Positions 35,698 to 47,610 of a stretch of DNA of 64,000 nucleotides are shown here, in pieces. Within the stretch, counting starts at the first letter, position 1, and the number at the start of each line of letters is the position of its first letter. The stretch covers positions 28,522,152-28,586,151 of the forward strand of contig NC_133536.1 of the NCBI RefSeq assembly GCF_048544455.1, in the 5' to 3' direction. This DNA comes from Silene latifolia (lineage: Eukaryota > Streptophyta > Magnoliopsida > Caryophyllales > Caryophyllaceae). The notes under the pieces were generated by a model. It saw only the letters and a program-made list of their open reading frames with translations. It had not been told where the DNA came from and did no database searches. Both the position numbers and the translations under genes were made by a program.

Positions 35698-38107
35698 TGT
35701 AGATAACTCATTTCTGCACCTCCCGCAAACCACCCGGTGATAATTGGGCCGCATGTTTGGTACTTGGAATGATTTGTGACAGTTCGTAAGTTTATCGTCA
35801 AGTGATTGCTCAAACACTGATGTCTACCTCTTAGTTGTCATCTACGCGCCGATACGGTCGTTTTGACAGTAATTAGAGTACATTTGGAGTCCGGGCCTAA
35901 AACCGTCTTCATTTTCCGATAACCGCTAAAACCCGAGTCAGAATGTTCTGGAATGTTCCGGATATTTCTATTCCATATTTCACAATCTTTTAATCTTTGG
36001 TAAAGGATTTCCCGTAATATTCATACAAAATATTAAGGAAAATAAGATTAATCCGTTATTCCATAAATTAAACACGGAAATCTTTCTTCCGCAGAGGAGG
36101 AAACACACACGGAACAGACGCAGCAGTGTCTTTGCGCCTCTTCCAAGGGACGCAGTGACTGTTGCGCCTCTTCCCAAGTCCTTTTCTGCGTATTTTTCGT
36201 ATCTTTTCATATCTTTTCGAGATTCACTTCCAAAGTTTCTCCGAAAACCCTAATTCCTTCACCTGATTAGTATAAATAGGAGCCTTTGCTCCTCATATTT
36301 CTCACGCGAGTGTCCGCCCTTCTCTTCTCCTTTTGCATTCTAGACCACGTTCTTACTTTTTGGCGTCTACGTGCTTGAACATTCGACCACGTAAGCTCGG
36401 ATCCTTCTGAGTACCAGCCTCGTTTGCATGACCGACCAATTTGACCAACTCCACAATAATCAACTTAATTAATCTTAATCGTTTTCCTCTTACGAGGGCA
36501 CTTTCGTTACATTCGAGTCGAGCATCACTAAAACATAAACTTAGTTCATCTCGTTTCGTCAAACATGTAAGTCTGAGGGTGTAAATCCTTCTTTATTTAT
36601 TGTTATTTACTTTTTGTATCATTAATGTAAGATTTATGTCGAAAGCATTCTTAAAACCGATTTATAAAACCATGTCATAAACCCTTTTTTTACGGATTAT
36701 CAGAGGACAGACGTCAAGAAAGGACGCAGCAACTGCTGCGCCTCCTCGAAGGGACGCAGCACCTGCTGCGCCTCTTCGTGAGGCTGCCGCAGTTCCTGCT
36801 TCCTTTCTTCTTCCTTCGTCTTCTGTCAATTCGTTTGTTTTGTTATTTTCTTTCGTTTATTGTTCATTGTTCATATGACGACTTAAGCATGATAATTCTA
36901 AATAATTCAACATATTATTTATCATTCATTAGCATTTAATTCATCGTTAAATCCCGACTTAAATCCCTTATAACCAATATTTGCGGGTTTTCGTCATTAA
37001 AATCAATCCGGGTTGTAGAGATTCGATTCTTTCATATTGAGTTTATGGAATTCGATCTTTGATATATTTCCGTCTGTCTATTGTCATATCCGTCATTATT
37101 CCTCATTAATTCGTCATATTTAACTTATTTAGTTCACCCATGTCATTGATCAATCTTTCTTGTAATTAATTCGTTTACATTCGTTTCATCCATGTTTTAT
37201 CATTCTTATGACTCATCCACATGTAATTAATGTATTAAATCACTTTCATCCGAGTCGAATATCATAATCAATCCTTAAATTCACCCACGAATATTAACGA
37301 TTTGCAGTTCCGGCTTCACAGCCAGAACTCAGCCTTGGAACAGACGCGGCAACTGTTGCGCCTCTTCCAAAGGGCGCAGCTCTGCTGCGCCTCTTCCAGG
37401 TTGACTTCTGTCTCTGAACTTCCGTTCTGCCTTGACCTAGTTAATTAGTTTACGTATGTAATTAACTATTATTCGTATTATCGCCTAATTCCTGTTCGTT
37501 AATTCGTTCGTTTGTTCTTTTCCAAATTATCCGTTTTAAAAGTATTTTCGACATAAATCAATGGATTCGATGTAATTATTGTAATTTTTATTATTGTGAT
37601 CTTCATTATTGTATTTCTTTTATTGTACCATTTGTATGCCTCTCACATGTAATTGAACTTAAATTCCTACTTCGACCCAATTGTATGCTAAATTAATTAT
37701 TCACCGACTTAGTTTTAATTCACATGTTAGGATTAATCTAATGGATGTTGCATTGCATGCATATAATCGACAATATATCGAGTATAGACAATTTCCCTAA
37801 TTCTTAGTAAAGGCCGCTATCGAGGCGGGCGGGATTAGGTGTTTGATCAAAAGAGCTTCCTAATACGTACCCTCACCCCTTACTCCAGATCTCTGTGAAC
37901 ATCCGTGTTCATTGGCATCCACGAGAGTCATTCTAGACATAGAATGCTAAGGGTAACGAGTTCTTGGTGTTCATGTCACTACTTTGTGTCTTGACATGGC
38001 ACGAGTTATTCGAACGGTTTCCAATTTTCCACAATAAATTGGTGGCGACTCCACAAATGCAAACGCTTGTTCTCTCTCCCAAGCGCCCCCGTGGGCCCGC
38101 GTCCACA
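35698..38107 (+). mobile_element. 3' LTR of the outer Tat element
   Basis: 2410 bp, related to but clearly diverged from the nested Tat LTR on the opposite strand. It has a TATA box at 36271-36278 and three word clusters (36115-36175, 36721-36803, 37340-37398). It ends GCGTCCACA. ACAGT at 38108-38112, within CACTA coding sequence, would be the target duplication. Confidence 0.9.
36271..36278 (+). promoter_or_regulatory. TATA box of the outer Tat LTR
   Basis: TATAAATAGG about 95 bp downstream of the first word cluster. The nested Tat LTRs have the same arrangement. Confidence 0.65.
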
Positions 38108-38593
38108 ACAGTGGTAGAGTGATCCATTCCCTCAAAAACGACATCCTGATCATCATCACCATTATCGGATGGACTACTCCTTCTACTCCTTATAGACAAT
38201 ACAACAGACCACTTCTTATCCATAGGATCGGTGACATAGAACACTTGTTTAGCTTGGGATGCCATTATGAAAGGATCATCCTTATTATTGCCAACCTTAC
38301 CCAGATTGACCAACGTAAATCCCATCTTATCCTTTCGGATACAATGGATGTTGTTATCAACCCAGTTACATCGAAACAAAGGCATTGTGAAATCAATGTA
38401 ATATAGTACCAATATTTCTTGAATAACACCATAATAAAGGCATTTTTCCCAAATAGGCTTTTTATCTTTTGAAGTAGCGAAGTGCATTGCCTCAAATTCA
38501 GAACTCACACCACTATTTTGCATTGTGCTCAACTCATCTTGCTCGCGGGTGTAAAAAGTATATCCATTAATGGCAAAACTGCTGTAAAAGGTG
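38108..38593 (-). pseudogene. CACTA transposase, DUF4216-like C-terminal domain
   Basis: It reads VTFYSSFAINGYTFYTREQD, then LYYGVIQEILVLYYIDFTMP and KVGNNKDDPFIMASQAKQVF. This is the typical C-terminal domain of plant CACTA transposases. It is separated from the preceding domain by the solo LTR and cut at 38108 by the Tat LTR. The apparent ORF continues into the LTR to 37933, but that tail is not transposase. Confidence 0.88.
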
Positions 38594-38598
38594 ACCCT

Positions 38599-38994
38599 TG
38601 TTAGAAATCTATATCTCATTATTTAACATATTCATATATGTTACAAATTAATTTAGTCATAAAATTAATTACAAATCTTATGCATGCAAACTAAATAAGA
38701 AGAGATAAGAAAATCAATTTCTCACCATCTAAATTTCGGTCAAATGGGCACCAACAAGATCTCCTTCTTGTTAGTTCTTGAGCTTTCCAATAATGGATGA
38801 ACATACTTGACTTCAAAATAGAAGCCCTCCAATTAGTAGCACCCAAAACTATCCCTCAATCCCACAAACTAATATGTACTAGATATTTGTAATGTGGTTT
38901 ACCTTAAAATTGATTACTAAAACTCATATACTACTACTAGTAATATTAGTAATTGATATGAACAAATTAGATTCATAAAAGGGATTTTTATGAA

Positions 38995-39043
<49 letters not shown>

Positions 39044-39921
39044 TCATAAAATATGTGAGAATGAATAATGTGAGAAAAACTCTCTTTTTTTTACTCACAA
39101 AAACCGGTGGCCTCATGTAGTCCATAGACCATAATTATTTTTCTTTTTGTCTTCACAAGACAAATAGGTGTAAGGCTTTGTCATGGTCAAGTCACTATCA
39201 AGTGTCATAGACAAATGAATAAGACTAATGAACAAGACAAAATTTCTAAAGCTTGCCCACCAATTTCGGTTTTGATGTAGTAATATGGAGTCCATTTTAT
39301 TTTTGTCAATTGTACAATTGTATGTCATGTGACATGTGACATGTCTTATGTCATGTTTTAATTTAAAATGCATATTTAACAAATTAAATATCATTTATAA
39401 ATTAAATAAATCATATTTAACAAATTGACTAGTAATTTAAAATTACTTTCTCATAAAATGGTCATTTAATTACTAGTTAATATAATTCACAACATCTTGT
39501 AATTATAACTGACTTATCATTCTCATCTCGCGTGTTTCGCAAACACCGATTAATTTTAGTAATATAACTTCTTAAATTACTAAATAAAATCTCATTTAAT
39601 CACATTATAATAAGATGTCATTTTCTCTCTTATGATAATAATTTGTTCAATTTTAAGGAATTAATTAATCTGTATCAGCATACAATTAATTAATCTTTTC
39701 AATTAAGGGAATCGTCCTTTGGGTGTGACCTCAAGGGATCAACTGATCACCACCGTCGCACGACAGTAATGTCAAACTCTAGCCAGCCAATCATTACCGA
39801 TATGTGTGGACCAGTTGACTATATATGTAATGTATCATCCCTTTCGTATTCTTGGTATGAGATTTAATAATGATATTTAAATCATGTGATCACACTATTG
39901 TTGAGGACACATTTCCCAACA
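38599..39921. mobile_element. solo LTR (probably Ty1/copia) in the CACTA transposase
   Basis: The 1323-bp unit runs from TGTTAGAAATC to TTTCCCAACA (the reverse strand begins TGTTGGGAAATG). It is flanked by the 5-bp duplication ACCCT at 38594-38598 and 39922-39926. Removing it and one ACCCT joins the transposase halves in frame. It contains a (GA)n run at 39001-39037 and no coding domain, primer site or second LTR. TGTTGGGAAAT-type starts suggest copia. Confidence 0.85.
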
Positions 39922-40911
39922 ACCCTGGCATTTGGACCTAAACCAAGACGTACTAACCTAGGAGAGATGTCATCACCAGTTTGATTCGTACACTCTAAGA
40001 CAATATTCCTAAACCACTCTGCAAACGTCTTCGTATGCTCGTTTGCAATCCACTTCTCGGTCTTATTTGAGTGATCGTATTTGAGCTCATCTTTGTGTTG
40101 TTGAATATAAGGTTGCACCTCATCTTCGTTGTTGAGCACATACGTATGTGCTAAATGCAACATTTCACGTGTCACAATTTTTTCAACCCGGCCCCTAATA
40201 CATTTTCCGGTCATCCAGTCACTATGACGATTCTTAGGAACGCCAATCAACTCCTCAGGGGAGAGATGAGCGTAACAATATGAAACCGTTTCGTCTAAAA
40301 TAGCGCGTTCCGCAATACAACCTTCCGGACGATACCGATTAGATGTATAGTCCTTGTAGACTTTCATCAATCTTTCGAAAGGATACTGGTATCTCAAGTA
40401 CACGGGCCCAAGATACAAAATCTCCCTAACCAAGTGAATGGTCAGATGAATCATGATAGTAAAGAAAGTGGGTGGAAAATACATTTCCAACTGACAAAGA
40501 GAGGTTACAACGAGGTCTTGCAATGAATCCGCATCATCGGGATCGATGACTTTGTCGCATATGGACTGGAAGAAGAGACATAATCTAGTTATAGCATATC
40601 TTACCTTTTCAGGTAAAATGTAACGAATAGCCACAGGTAGTAATTGTTGCATCAAAGTGTGACAATCATGTGACTTTAACCCGGTGAGGTTTAGGTCTTG
40701 CATCAACACTAGGCTTTTGATGTTCGACAAATAACCATGTGGCACTTTAATTCCATTCAAGCATGCACAGAACTCTTTTTTCTCATTCCGTGAAAGGGTA
40801 TAAGCTGTTGACGGTAAAAATGTACGATTACCTCTCTTCTGTGGTGCCAACTCTAGCCTAATACTCATCATTTTCATATCTTCCCTAGCTGCGGCGTTAT
40901 CCTTTGTTTTA
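39922..40911 (-). pseudogene. CACTA transposase, DUF4218-like domain
   Basis: It reads SHDCHTLMQQLLPVAIRYIL, CQLEMYFPPTFFTIMIHLTI, YQYPFERLMKVYKDYTSNRY and RPEGCIAERAI. These are conserved blocks of the domain that follows tnp2 in plant CACTA transposases. A one-base shift in the G run (C5 on minus) near 40915 separates it from the tnp2 frame. It ends where the solo LTR begins. Confidence 0.88.
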
Positions 40912-42181
40912 CCGGGGGAACATTCAGAAGGGTATTGATAATATTATCATAGACATTTTTCTCAATGTGCATGAAATCGAGGCAATGCCTGACCTCCAGG
41001 TCAGGCCAATATGGAAGTTTATCAAAAAATATGGATCTTTTCTTATACCCACGAGTAGACAATTTAGAGCCGCTCTTCTTCCCATAATCTATCTCAATAT
41101 GCTTTACTTTCTGATAAACTTCATGCCCACTCAAAATTCTAGGAGGTTGACGAAGTTCTTGTCTTCCATTGAATGCTTTCTGCATCTTGCGATAATAATG
41201 GTCATGATACAAGAACCTCTTATTTCCCATATACGCATACTTACGAGAAGACTTCAAGTATTCAGACTCGATATCCTCCCCACACAATGGACAAACCTCT
41301 TTCCCATGAACCGTGTGCCCAGAAAGGTCGCCATAAGCCGGATAGTCAGATATTGTACACAACAACATCGCTCTCAAATTGAAAGTTTCGTTCTTATATG
41401 CATCAAATACTTCTATCCCATTATCCCACAACATTCGCAAATCATCTAGAAGAGGTTCCAAATAGACATCTATATCATTTCCAGGTTGTTTAGGGCCGGA
41501 AATTAACAACGACAACATCAAATACTTTCTTTTCATGCACACATATGGAGGTAAGTTATAAATAGCCAACACTGATGGCCAAGTACTATGTTGGCTACTC
41601 ATGTTTCCATGTCGGTTCATTCCATCAGTGGACAGCTCTAGACGTAAGTTTCTAGGTTCATTGCCGAACTCAGGATACTTAGTGTCGAACGGTTTCCATT
41701 GCATACCATCTGCCGGGGGTTTTAGATTTCCATCATTTATTCTTCCTGTTTCATGCCAAGTTAACATTTTTGAATCATCGGGATTCGCATAAATCCTTAT
41801 GAATCTTGGTATCACTGGAAAATACCACAACACCTTAGCCGGGATCCCTTCCTTATCCTTATAACGCCACTCCAAACATTTAGGGCAATTGGTTAAGTTT
41901 TGATATAATTTCCGATACAATATGCAATCATTTGGACATGCATGTATTTTCTCATATTTCATACCCACTCCTCTTATTAGTTTTTTCGCCTCATATGTCT
42001 TAACAGGTAGAATATTACCATTTGGAAGCAACTCCTTTATCAAGGCTAATAAACTAGTGAAACACGTGTCACTCACCCCATTTGCCCTCTTGATATTATA
42101 CAACTTCACCACAACCGACATTTTTGTGAACTTACAACCAGGATACAGAGGTGCTTCAGACTCACACAACTTCTCATACAT
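40912..42181 (-). pseudogene. CACTA transposase, tnp2 (Transposase_21) core
   Basis: An open frame of about 420 codons. Visible blocks: YEKIHACPNDCILYRK, CPKCLEWRYKD, FPVIPRFIRIYANPDDSKML, LELSTDGMNRHGNMSSQHST, WPSVLAIYNLPPYVCMKRKY, VCPLCGEDIESEYLKSSRKY and LEVRHCLDFMHIEKNVYDNI. This is the catalytic region that cuts the element ends. It is in the same frame as the upstream domain, from which it is separated by one TGA. Confidence 0.92.
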
Positions 42182-42196
42182 GTTGTTAAGGTCATC

Positions 42197-42622
42197 TCAA
42201 TTAATAGTGTCATCACCTACATCTTCAAAAGCATTCGACTCATCATCATTCTCTTCATTATCTATAGACCCAGCATTCAACTTCTCTGTTTCCAACTCTT
42301 CCAACTCAAAAAACTCGGCAAACTCAGGATCATCAGTTAGCCTTTCGTATACCTCAACATCATCTTCTTCAAAGCTATTCTCGTCCTCTAATGGTTCCCC
42401 ATGAAAAATCCAACGTGTATAGGATCGACTAAATCTCCACTTTTCTAGGTGTATTTTAACGTCCGGAAAAGCCATATACCTAATATTACCACATATTTCA
42501 CAAGGACATGGAATACTAGAAGAACCTTTCAAATTGTTCGAAACGACTTCATAAAATTCAGCTAAACCATCCTTATAGTTGGGGTCACTCATATTTGCAT
42601 CAATCATCCAAGTTCGAGTCAT
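42197..42622 (-). pseudogene. CACTA transposase N-terminal (transposase-associated) domain
   Basis: ATG at 42622-42620. It reads YKDGLAEFYEVVSNNLKGSS, IPCPCEICGNIRYMAFPDVK and FSRSYTRWIFHGE, with a Cys pair typical of the transposase-associated zinc domain. An acidic tail follows. A TGA at 42199-42197 is the only break before the tnp2 core. Confidence 0.88.
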
Positions 42623-42959
42623 TTTTCTACATTCGTAATAGGCAAACAAATAAGCGAAATTCAGGAAATCAATTAAACTAAATTATCAACAAATTAGTTA
42701 ATAACCCAAAAAAATCACAAATTCAAAAATAATCGACATTCATCGGCCAGGAAATTGAACATACAATCCTATATCTATATACCTGATTGATAAACACGAT
42801 GAGGGAGAGAAGACGGTGACAACAATGACGGAGATGAAGACAGAGAGAGACGATGAGGGAGGAATGGAGGATGATATTTGTGTATAGTAGCAGTATTAGC
42901 TTGTGTTTGTGTTTGTGTTTTGTTGCGTATAGCAGAATAAAGCAATCTGTTGTTCTTAA

Positions 42960-43308
42960 GATTTTTATAACATTAATAACAACGGTTATTGAGTCTGCAA
43001 CCGTTGTTACAACCTAATAACAACGGGTTCTAACAAAACCGTTGTAATTACTTTTCACTAATTTTGCGCCAAATTATTAACAACGGTTAAAATGTATTAC
43101 AGAGTAAACTGTTGTTATTAGTTTTTATATTAACAACGGTTTTGAAAGTATGACCCGTTGTTAAAACCAATAACAACGGTTAACAACACCGAACCGTTGT
43201 AATTAAGTTTGGTAAAATTCGCGCCATCCATTCTACAACGTCTTATGGTGATTTTCGTGAATAAGCGTTGTTAAAGGGTCGTTGCAGTTGCCTGTATTTG
43301 TAGTAGTG
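42960..43308 (-). repeat. CACTA terminal inverted repeat and subterminal repeats
   Basis: The terminal repeat occupies about 43275-43308. From 42965 to 43275 the word AACAACGG or its complement CCGTTGTT occurs about ten times in both orientations, roughly every 25-40 bp. Such subterminal arrays are transposase (TNPA-like) binding sites in CACTA elements. Confidence 0.88.
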
Positions 43309-43498
43309 AAAGGGCAAACTTGTCAAAATGAAATGAAAATAGGGGTGACGTTTAGTAAAATAGGGGCGACGTTTAACTTAGTAGGATTAGTTTTATGAAA
43401 AGTACGTACAAGGAAGCAACGTTCTCACAACAAGCCATAAAACGCTGTGCTCTGGAATCGGTGACTCCTACTTCTCAGTTTGATCATCGACTCTGGGT

Positions 43499-43789
43499 TT
43501 GGATCACAACTCATATTTGGAAGACTTCACAAACAAAGACTTTCTACACTCAGTACTCAGTGGATATCTAGTCAAGCAGAACAATCTGATCAGCTACTTA
43601 CATGAGCGCGATGATACTTCAAAGTTCAAAGCGTCGACTAACATTCTGCTTACAGCAATGAAAACTGTCCATAGCAAAGGAATTGAAGGTGCAGTCTTGA
43701 TCACCCCATCAAAGAAATTACTATCTGTTCTGGTTTCTTGTAAACCAGTCCCAATTGAGTCTCATTTTACGACCAGTACTGAACATTAG
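43499..43789 (+). CDS. unrecognised small ORF, possible 3' exon of a host gene
   Basis: The frame has 96 codons with no ATG at its start (first codon TTG, upstream in-frame TGA). It reads LISYLHERDDTSKFKASTNI then GAVLITPSKKLLSVLVSCKP before TAG. An AATAAA signal lies at about 43880, 90 bp downstream. It could be the last exon of a gene disrupted by the CACTA insertion just to the left, or chance. I do not recognise the family. Confidence 0.3.
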   Translation: MDHNSYLEDFTNKDFLHSVLSGYLVKQNNLISYLHERDDTSKFKASTNILLTAMKTVHSKGIEGAVLITPSKKLLSVLVSCKPVPIESHFTTSTEH

Positions 43790-44193
43790 ACATCCTTTAT
43801 CGACTCACAAGTACTGGTCTATTAGCCTAGCTACGGGTCAAGTATCTTAAACTCTCTTGTACTTCTCTGTTTACTTGTTAATAAAATGGTTCATTGTTGT
43901 AAAGAAAAAGCTCTTTTTTACTTGTTAAACTATGAATTATAAAAATAGAAATTTGTGTTTTTTTACACGGGTTTAAAATTATTACTCGGTACTAGGTAAC
44001 GTACATGTCCAGAAGTAACATGTAATCCGTATTCCAACCAACAAATGAAATCACACAGTGATTTTTCTATTACTGTCCAACCGAGAACAACTAATTATAT
44101 TTAACATAAACTACAAACAATATTGTTTAACAAAAAAATTCACAACTAATCAAGAATGTGTATACACTATACACTCACAACACTGTATCTGTA

Positions 44194-46516
44194 TCACCCT
44201 CGACATTGATTCGGGACCCTCCAATGCGAAGATTGCAATCCTGTATAATTCGAATTGAAATAATTCTTCCAATCTTCAATCGTAGTTTTGAGATCCGCTA
44301 TCTTCCTATCAAGCCCTATACAACAATTAGCATGCATTGTACAAACTTTATTAAAATCTCTGCTAGGTGAACAATACCCGCCGAAGTAATCCGTGTTCAA
44401 AAACCGTATCCTCAATCGAATACTCTTAACGAACGGCCCATCTTTGACTATGTTAAATACATCTTGTTCGTTTAGACGAGGATACGTGTGTCTGGACGCC
44501 ACCCAAAATTTGTAGAATTTGATTGTTCGACGGTTTGACTTCACGTACACAAACCCGTTGTTCGGGTAGTTGCTTATGTTGAATTGTTGCCCGTTGAATA
44601 AATCGCACGATGTTTGAATGTCTGAATACGGGATAAATTGCGGAAATGGACTTCGAAACCACATTACATCTGTATCCTGAGATTCAAGAGTAATGACGGG
44701 AATTATGAAGTTTTTCATCCATTTCAGTCATTTATTTACCTTTTTTTTCTTTATACGGAATATTTTAATAGATAAACAAATGAATGTGACGGAAAGAGGA
44801 AGAAATCATTACCGTGAAAACGAAGCTGTAACCCAAGCTCAAAATGGTTTGCAAGAAAGCAAGCCTTCCCCACATCATATCCATATAAATAGGAGTCATG
44901 AAGACAGCCTCATGAGCCATTTGAGATGACTGATTATTCTTCAGAAAATAACAATGTGACACCGTGGCCTTGCACCGTGCATACGCGTCATCATCGACAG
45001 CAATGACCAGCAAGTGATCAAGAAGCTTAGCCGTGCCATTCCCAACTCTGAAACCCTCAAGGAAGAGATCGAATACAGAGTTTGGAGCCGCCCATGCTTC
45101 ATTCAATGTTGTTAATATGACCGTATTATCTTTTGTTGCGGCTGCCTCCAAAACGGTCCTTAGCTCATAGTACTTGTCTTTTACAACCTTTCAAATTGGA
45201 GTTAACTCAGTAACGTTAGCCATCGCTTACAAGCAAAACTTGTTGAAATCATAATCATCATGTGTAGAAAAAAAATATGTAATTAGCTTAATTCCCCTAA
45301 CCAAGGCGGATTGAAAGGAACGAACAATCATACGACTTTTATCACCATATTTTGGGGATTGGGTTGGTTATTAACACTAGGGTTAAAACCCGTATAAAAT
45401 TACACGGGACTACTTTACAAATTACAAATACTCTTTACATAGGAGTAGAAAGTAGTGAATATTAGTAAGAATATTAGGCTGTCAAGTCACTAATTTTGAC
45501 TAAAATCAATCACAGGCTTTCGTTAGTTGTCGTTTTAGTAAATAAAACGATATTTCTTCAATCTTTCCAACTAGTCAATTGGTCAAATTTTGGACTAAAC
45601 AAATTCATATGTACAAGTAACTTCTATGTTCAATTAATTCATGCTCAATTATTCAAGTATTTTTAAATCTTAAACTATACTCAAACATGATTTACTCTTA
45701 CTACTCATGTATGATGTATGTATGATTATCTCAATTATGCATTTATGCCTCGTACCAAATCTTTTTCCACGAGTTATAGACTTATAGTTGACTACTTACA
45801 CTATTTTACAATTAAGTTATGAAAATAGAAATTTCTTACTCTAGTGATCGGAATGAAAACATTGAAAATATCAAATTACAGATTCAAATCTCCATTTTAA
45901 CATTCGCATTCTAATTGTTTTTTTTTTTTTTTTACTTTATTCACTATAATGTTCCTGTTTGACTTTTTACCATCCCCATGACAACATTTTGAACCTATGT
46001 TAATTTTTTGGATTGAAAATATAATTATCGATACTTACTTAAAGGTTAAAGTTTTAAAATTCGATCTCAAAAGTAGGAACATAGTAAAGTAAAAAGGAAG
46101 CTAAGAAGAAATATGCTTCCCTAGTAGGCTCCTACCTCATCTAACAAAAGAAAAGCAACTAAATTACCAGACAAAAGAATTGACTAAGACGGATAGCGCC
46201 CGTCTTAAATGAGAATTTGTAAAAAAAAAAAAAATGCTAGAAATTAAACACTCACCGTTTTGTTATGGATTGGTGTCGGTGCAGGAACAAAACGATACTT
46301 GTAACCATACAGAGACGGAATAGTCTGCCCAAAGTTGTCGATCGAAGCGTAATACAAAACCAGAAATGCAACCGCAACAGTAACACAGAGCACCGCGGCC
46401 TTAACAACCTTTGTATAATCCACCGGCTTCGTCGGTGGCGACATATAATCGACCGTTGTGGTCGTGGTCGTCTTCGTCGTCATTGTTTGGTTACTCCAAG
46501 TTTTTCCCTCTTCCAT
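44194..46516 (-). CDS. nucleotide-diphospho-sugar transferase (DUF271/GT77-like), three exons
   Basis: Exon 1 is 46516-46256, exon 2 45187-44813, exon 3 44676-44194 (TGA). Both introns have GT..AG ends and phase 0. The protein has 372 residues, usual for the family. A Thr-rich N-terminus is followed by one membrane segment (about residues 38-57, KAAVLCVTVAVAFLVLYYA), so it is probably a type II Golgi protein. The catalytic domain shows VILTTLNEAWAAPNSVFDLF, HLLVIAVDDDAYARC, the DxD metal/nucleotide-sugar site DTD at residues 213-215 followed by VMWFRSPFP, then GFVYVKSNRRTIKFYKFW and VCTMHANCCIGLDRKI. It likely transfers a sugar to a wall glycan or glycoprotein. Donor and acceptor cannot be told. 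It looks intact and is the only clear host gene here. Confidence 0.92.
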
Positions 46517-46544
46517 TTCCTTCAACAATGTGTAAATTGTAATG

Positions 46545-46552
46545 CTATATAT
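46545..46552 (-). promoter_or_regulatory. possible TATA box of the glycosyltransferase gene
   Basis: ATATATAG on the minus strand, about 30-36 bp before the ATG. If used, the 5' UTR would be only a few bases long, so the true promoter may lie further upstream. Confidence 0.3.
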
Positions 46553-47610
46553 GAAAAGTCTAAAGTATTTTGTGAACTTGGTTCGATGTGATTAAATTAA
46601 TAAAAGCGTTAATCACTCCATTATACAAGGGCACATGGTTAAGTTACTAGTTCTAGACTTGTAGCTGTTGATTGTATGTAGTAAATTTTGGAATTATATT
46701 TGAATAAGTTGAGATAATAGAAATGGTGTATGTGGGGGAGATTACAACTGTCTGTTAAAAAAAGTTAAGAGGACTAAATTTCTAATACTAATAATTGCAC
46801 ATTCTCATTTAAGACGGACATATTTATCTTAAGATTAAAAAGGGTTAAGTATTATACATAAAACAAAAGCAAATACATTGATCAAATTAGCAAAAAAATT
46901 ATCCGATTTACATAAAAATAATGTTTTATTTAACATGTTTTATCTTTAAGACGGATATGTGCCTTAGCTGTATTATTAGTCCAGTCTAATACTGAAGGCT
47001 ACGTGCAAACAAAAAATGGGCATTTTATAATTGATTACACCTCATGTTCCTCTTACTAATACTAAAGTTGTACATTCTTTCCATCTACTACATTCTTAGA
47101 AAGTTCTCATAATATTCCACCTTTTTTTCATGATGATAATTTCCTAAAGTAATAAAATGTTTAAATAAGAATGTTGTACGATATATATATGGACTATATA
47201 CAATGTCGTGACTCTTATTTGATGATGACAACAATAGTTTAATTTGTTGTGACTCATAATTACATTTACTTTATTTTGTAAGGGAGAAATAAAGTAAATA
47301 TAAATTATTAATCGAGATGGAGGAAATAGATTGTAAAATGTCGTCAAATGCACAACGCATTTTTAGACATTTTGATCAATATGCTAATTACTATAGTTAT
47401 CTTAAGCAACATTATGGACTATTGGATGGAGATTAGAGTGGCACGCACCCATAGGCCATAGATGATAACAAAAATGGAATAGACTATAATGTAAATTCTG
47501 ATTACACGCAATATAGTCATTGAAATGAGAGTATATTTGTCTTCAAGTTGCGACATTTATTCCAAGGTAGCAAGTACAAAGCTAGTGAACATGGCCATAA
47601 TTTTTTATAG
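46553..47610. other. intergenic, no gene seen
   Basis: AT-rich sequence. The word TTAAGACGGA recurs (about 46808 and 46951, and again near 49502) and may be the worn ends of small dispersed elements. No coding signal. Confidence 0.6.

Larger units (their letters stand above)
3095..38107 (+). mobile_element. outer Tat-lineage gypsy retrotransposon, interrupted
   Basis: Plus-strand Ty3/gypsy element. Order: truncated gag, protease, RT, RNase H, second RNase H, integrase (broken at 8911, resumed at 28201), two antisense spliced genes, polypurine tract, 3' LTR. The second RNase H and the antisense genes point to the Tat lineage (Retand, Grande and Ogre are relatives). Its 5' LTR and gag start are replaced at the left by the Athila-like LTR. 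The 3' end joins CACTA transposase sequence, where ACAGT (38108-38112) would be one copy of the target duplication. Coding parts carry many stops and frameshifts. Confidence 0.85.
38108..43308 (-). mobile_element. CACTA (En/Spm) transposon, 5' part
   Basis: The minus strand starts at 43308 with the terminal inverted repeat CACTACTACAAATACAGG. Subterminal repeats, a short leader and a transposase gene follow. A solo LTR and the outer Tat element have been inserted into the gene. The other terminus lies beyond the Tat element, left of the window, so length and the 3-bp target duplication cannot be checked. Confidence 0.9.

Noticed and set aside
37933..38619. Continuous 228-codon frame joining CACTA transposase to LTR sequence
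   Set aside because: The tail after 38108 is chance read-through into the Tat LTR. A gene fusion is not supported.
46181..46830. Inverted ATTCTCATTTAAGACGG words on either side of glycosyltransferase exon 1
   Set aside because: Looks like a transposon carrying the exon, but the words are short, recur elsewhere in the window, and no target duplication is visible.
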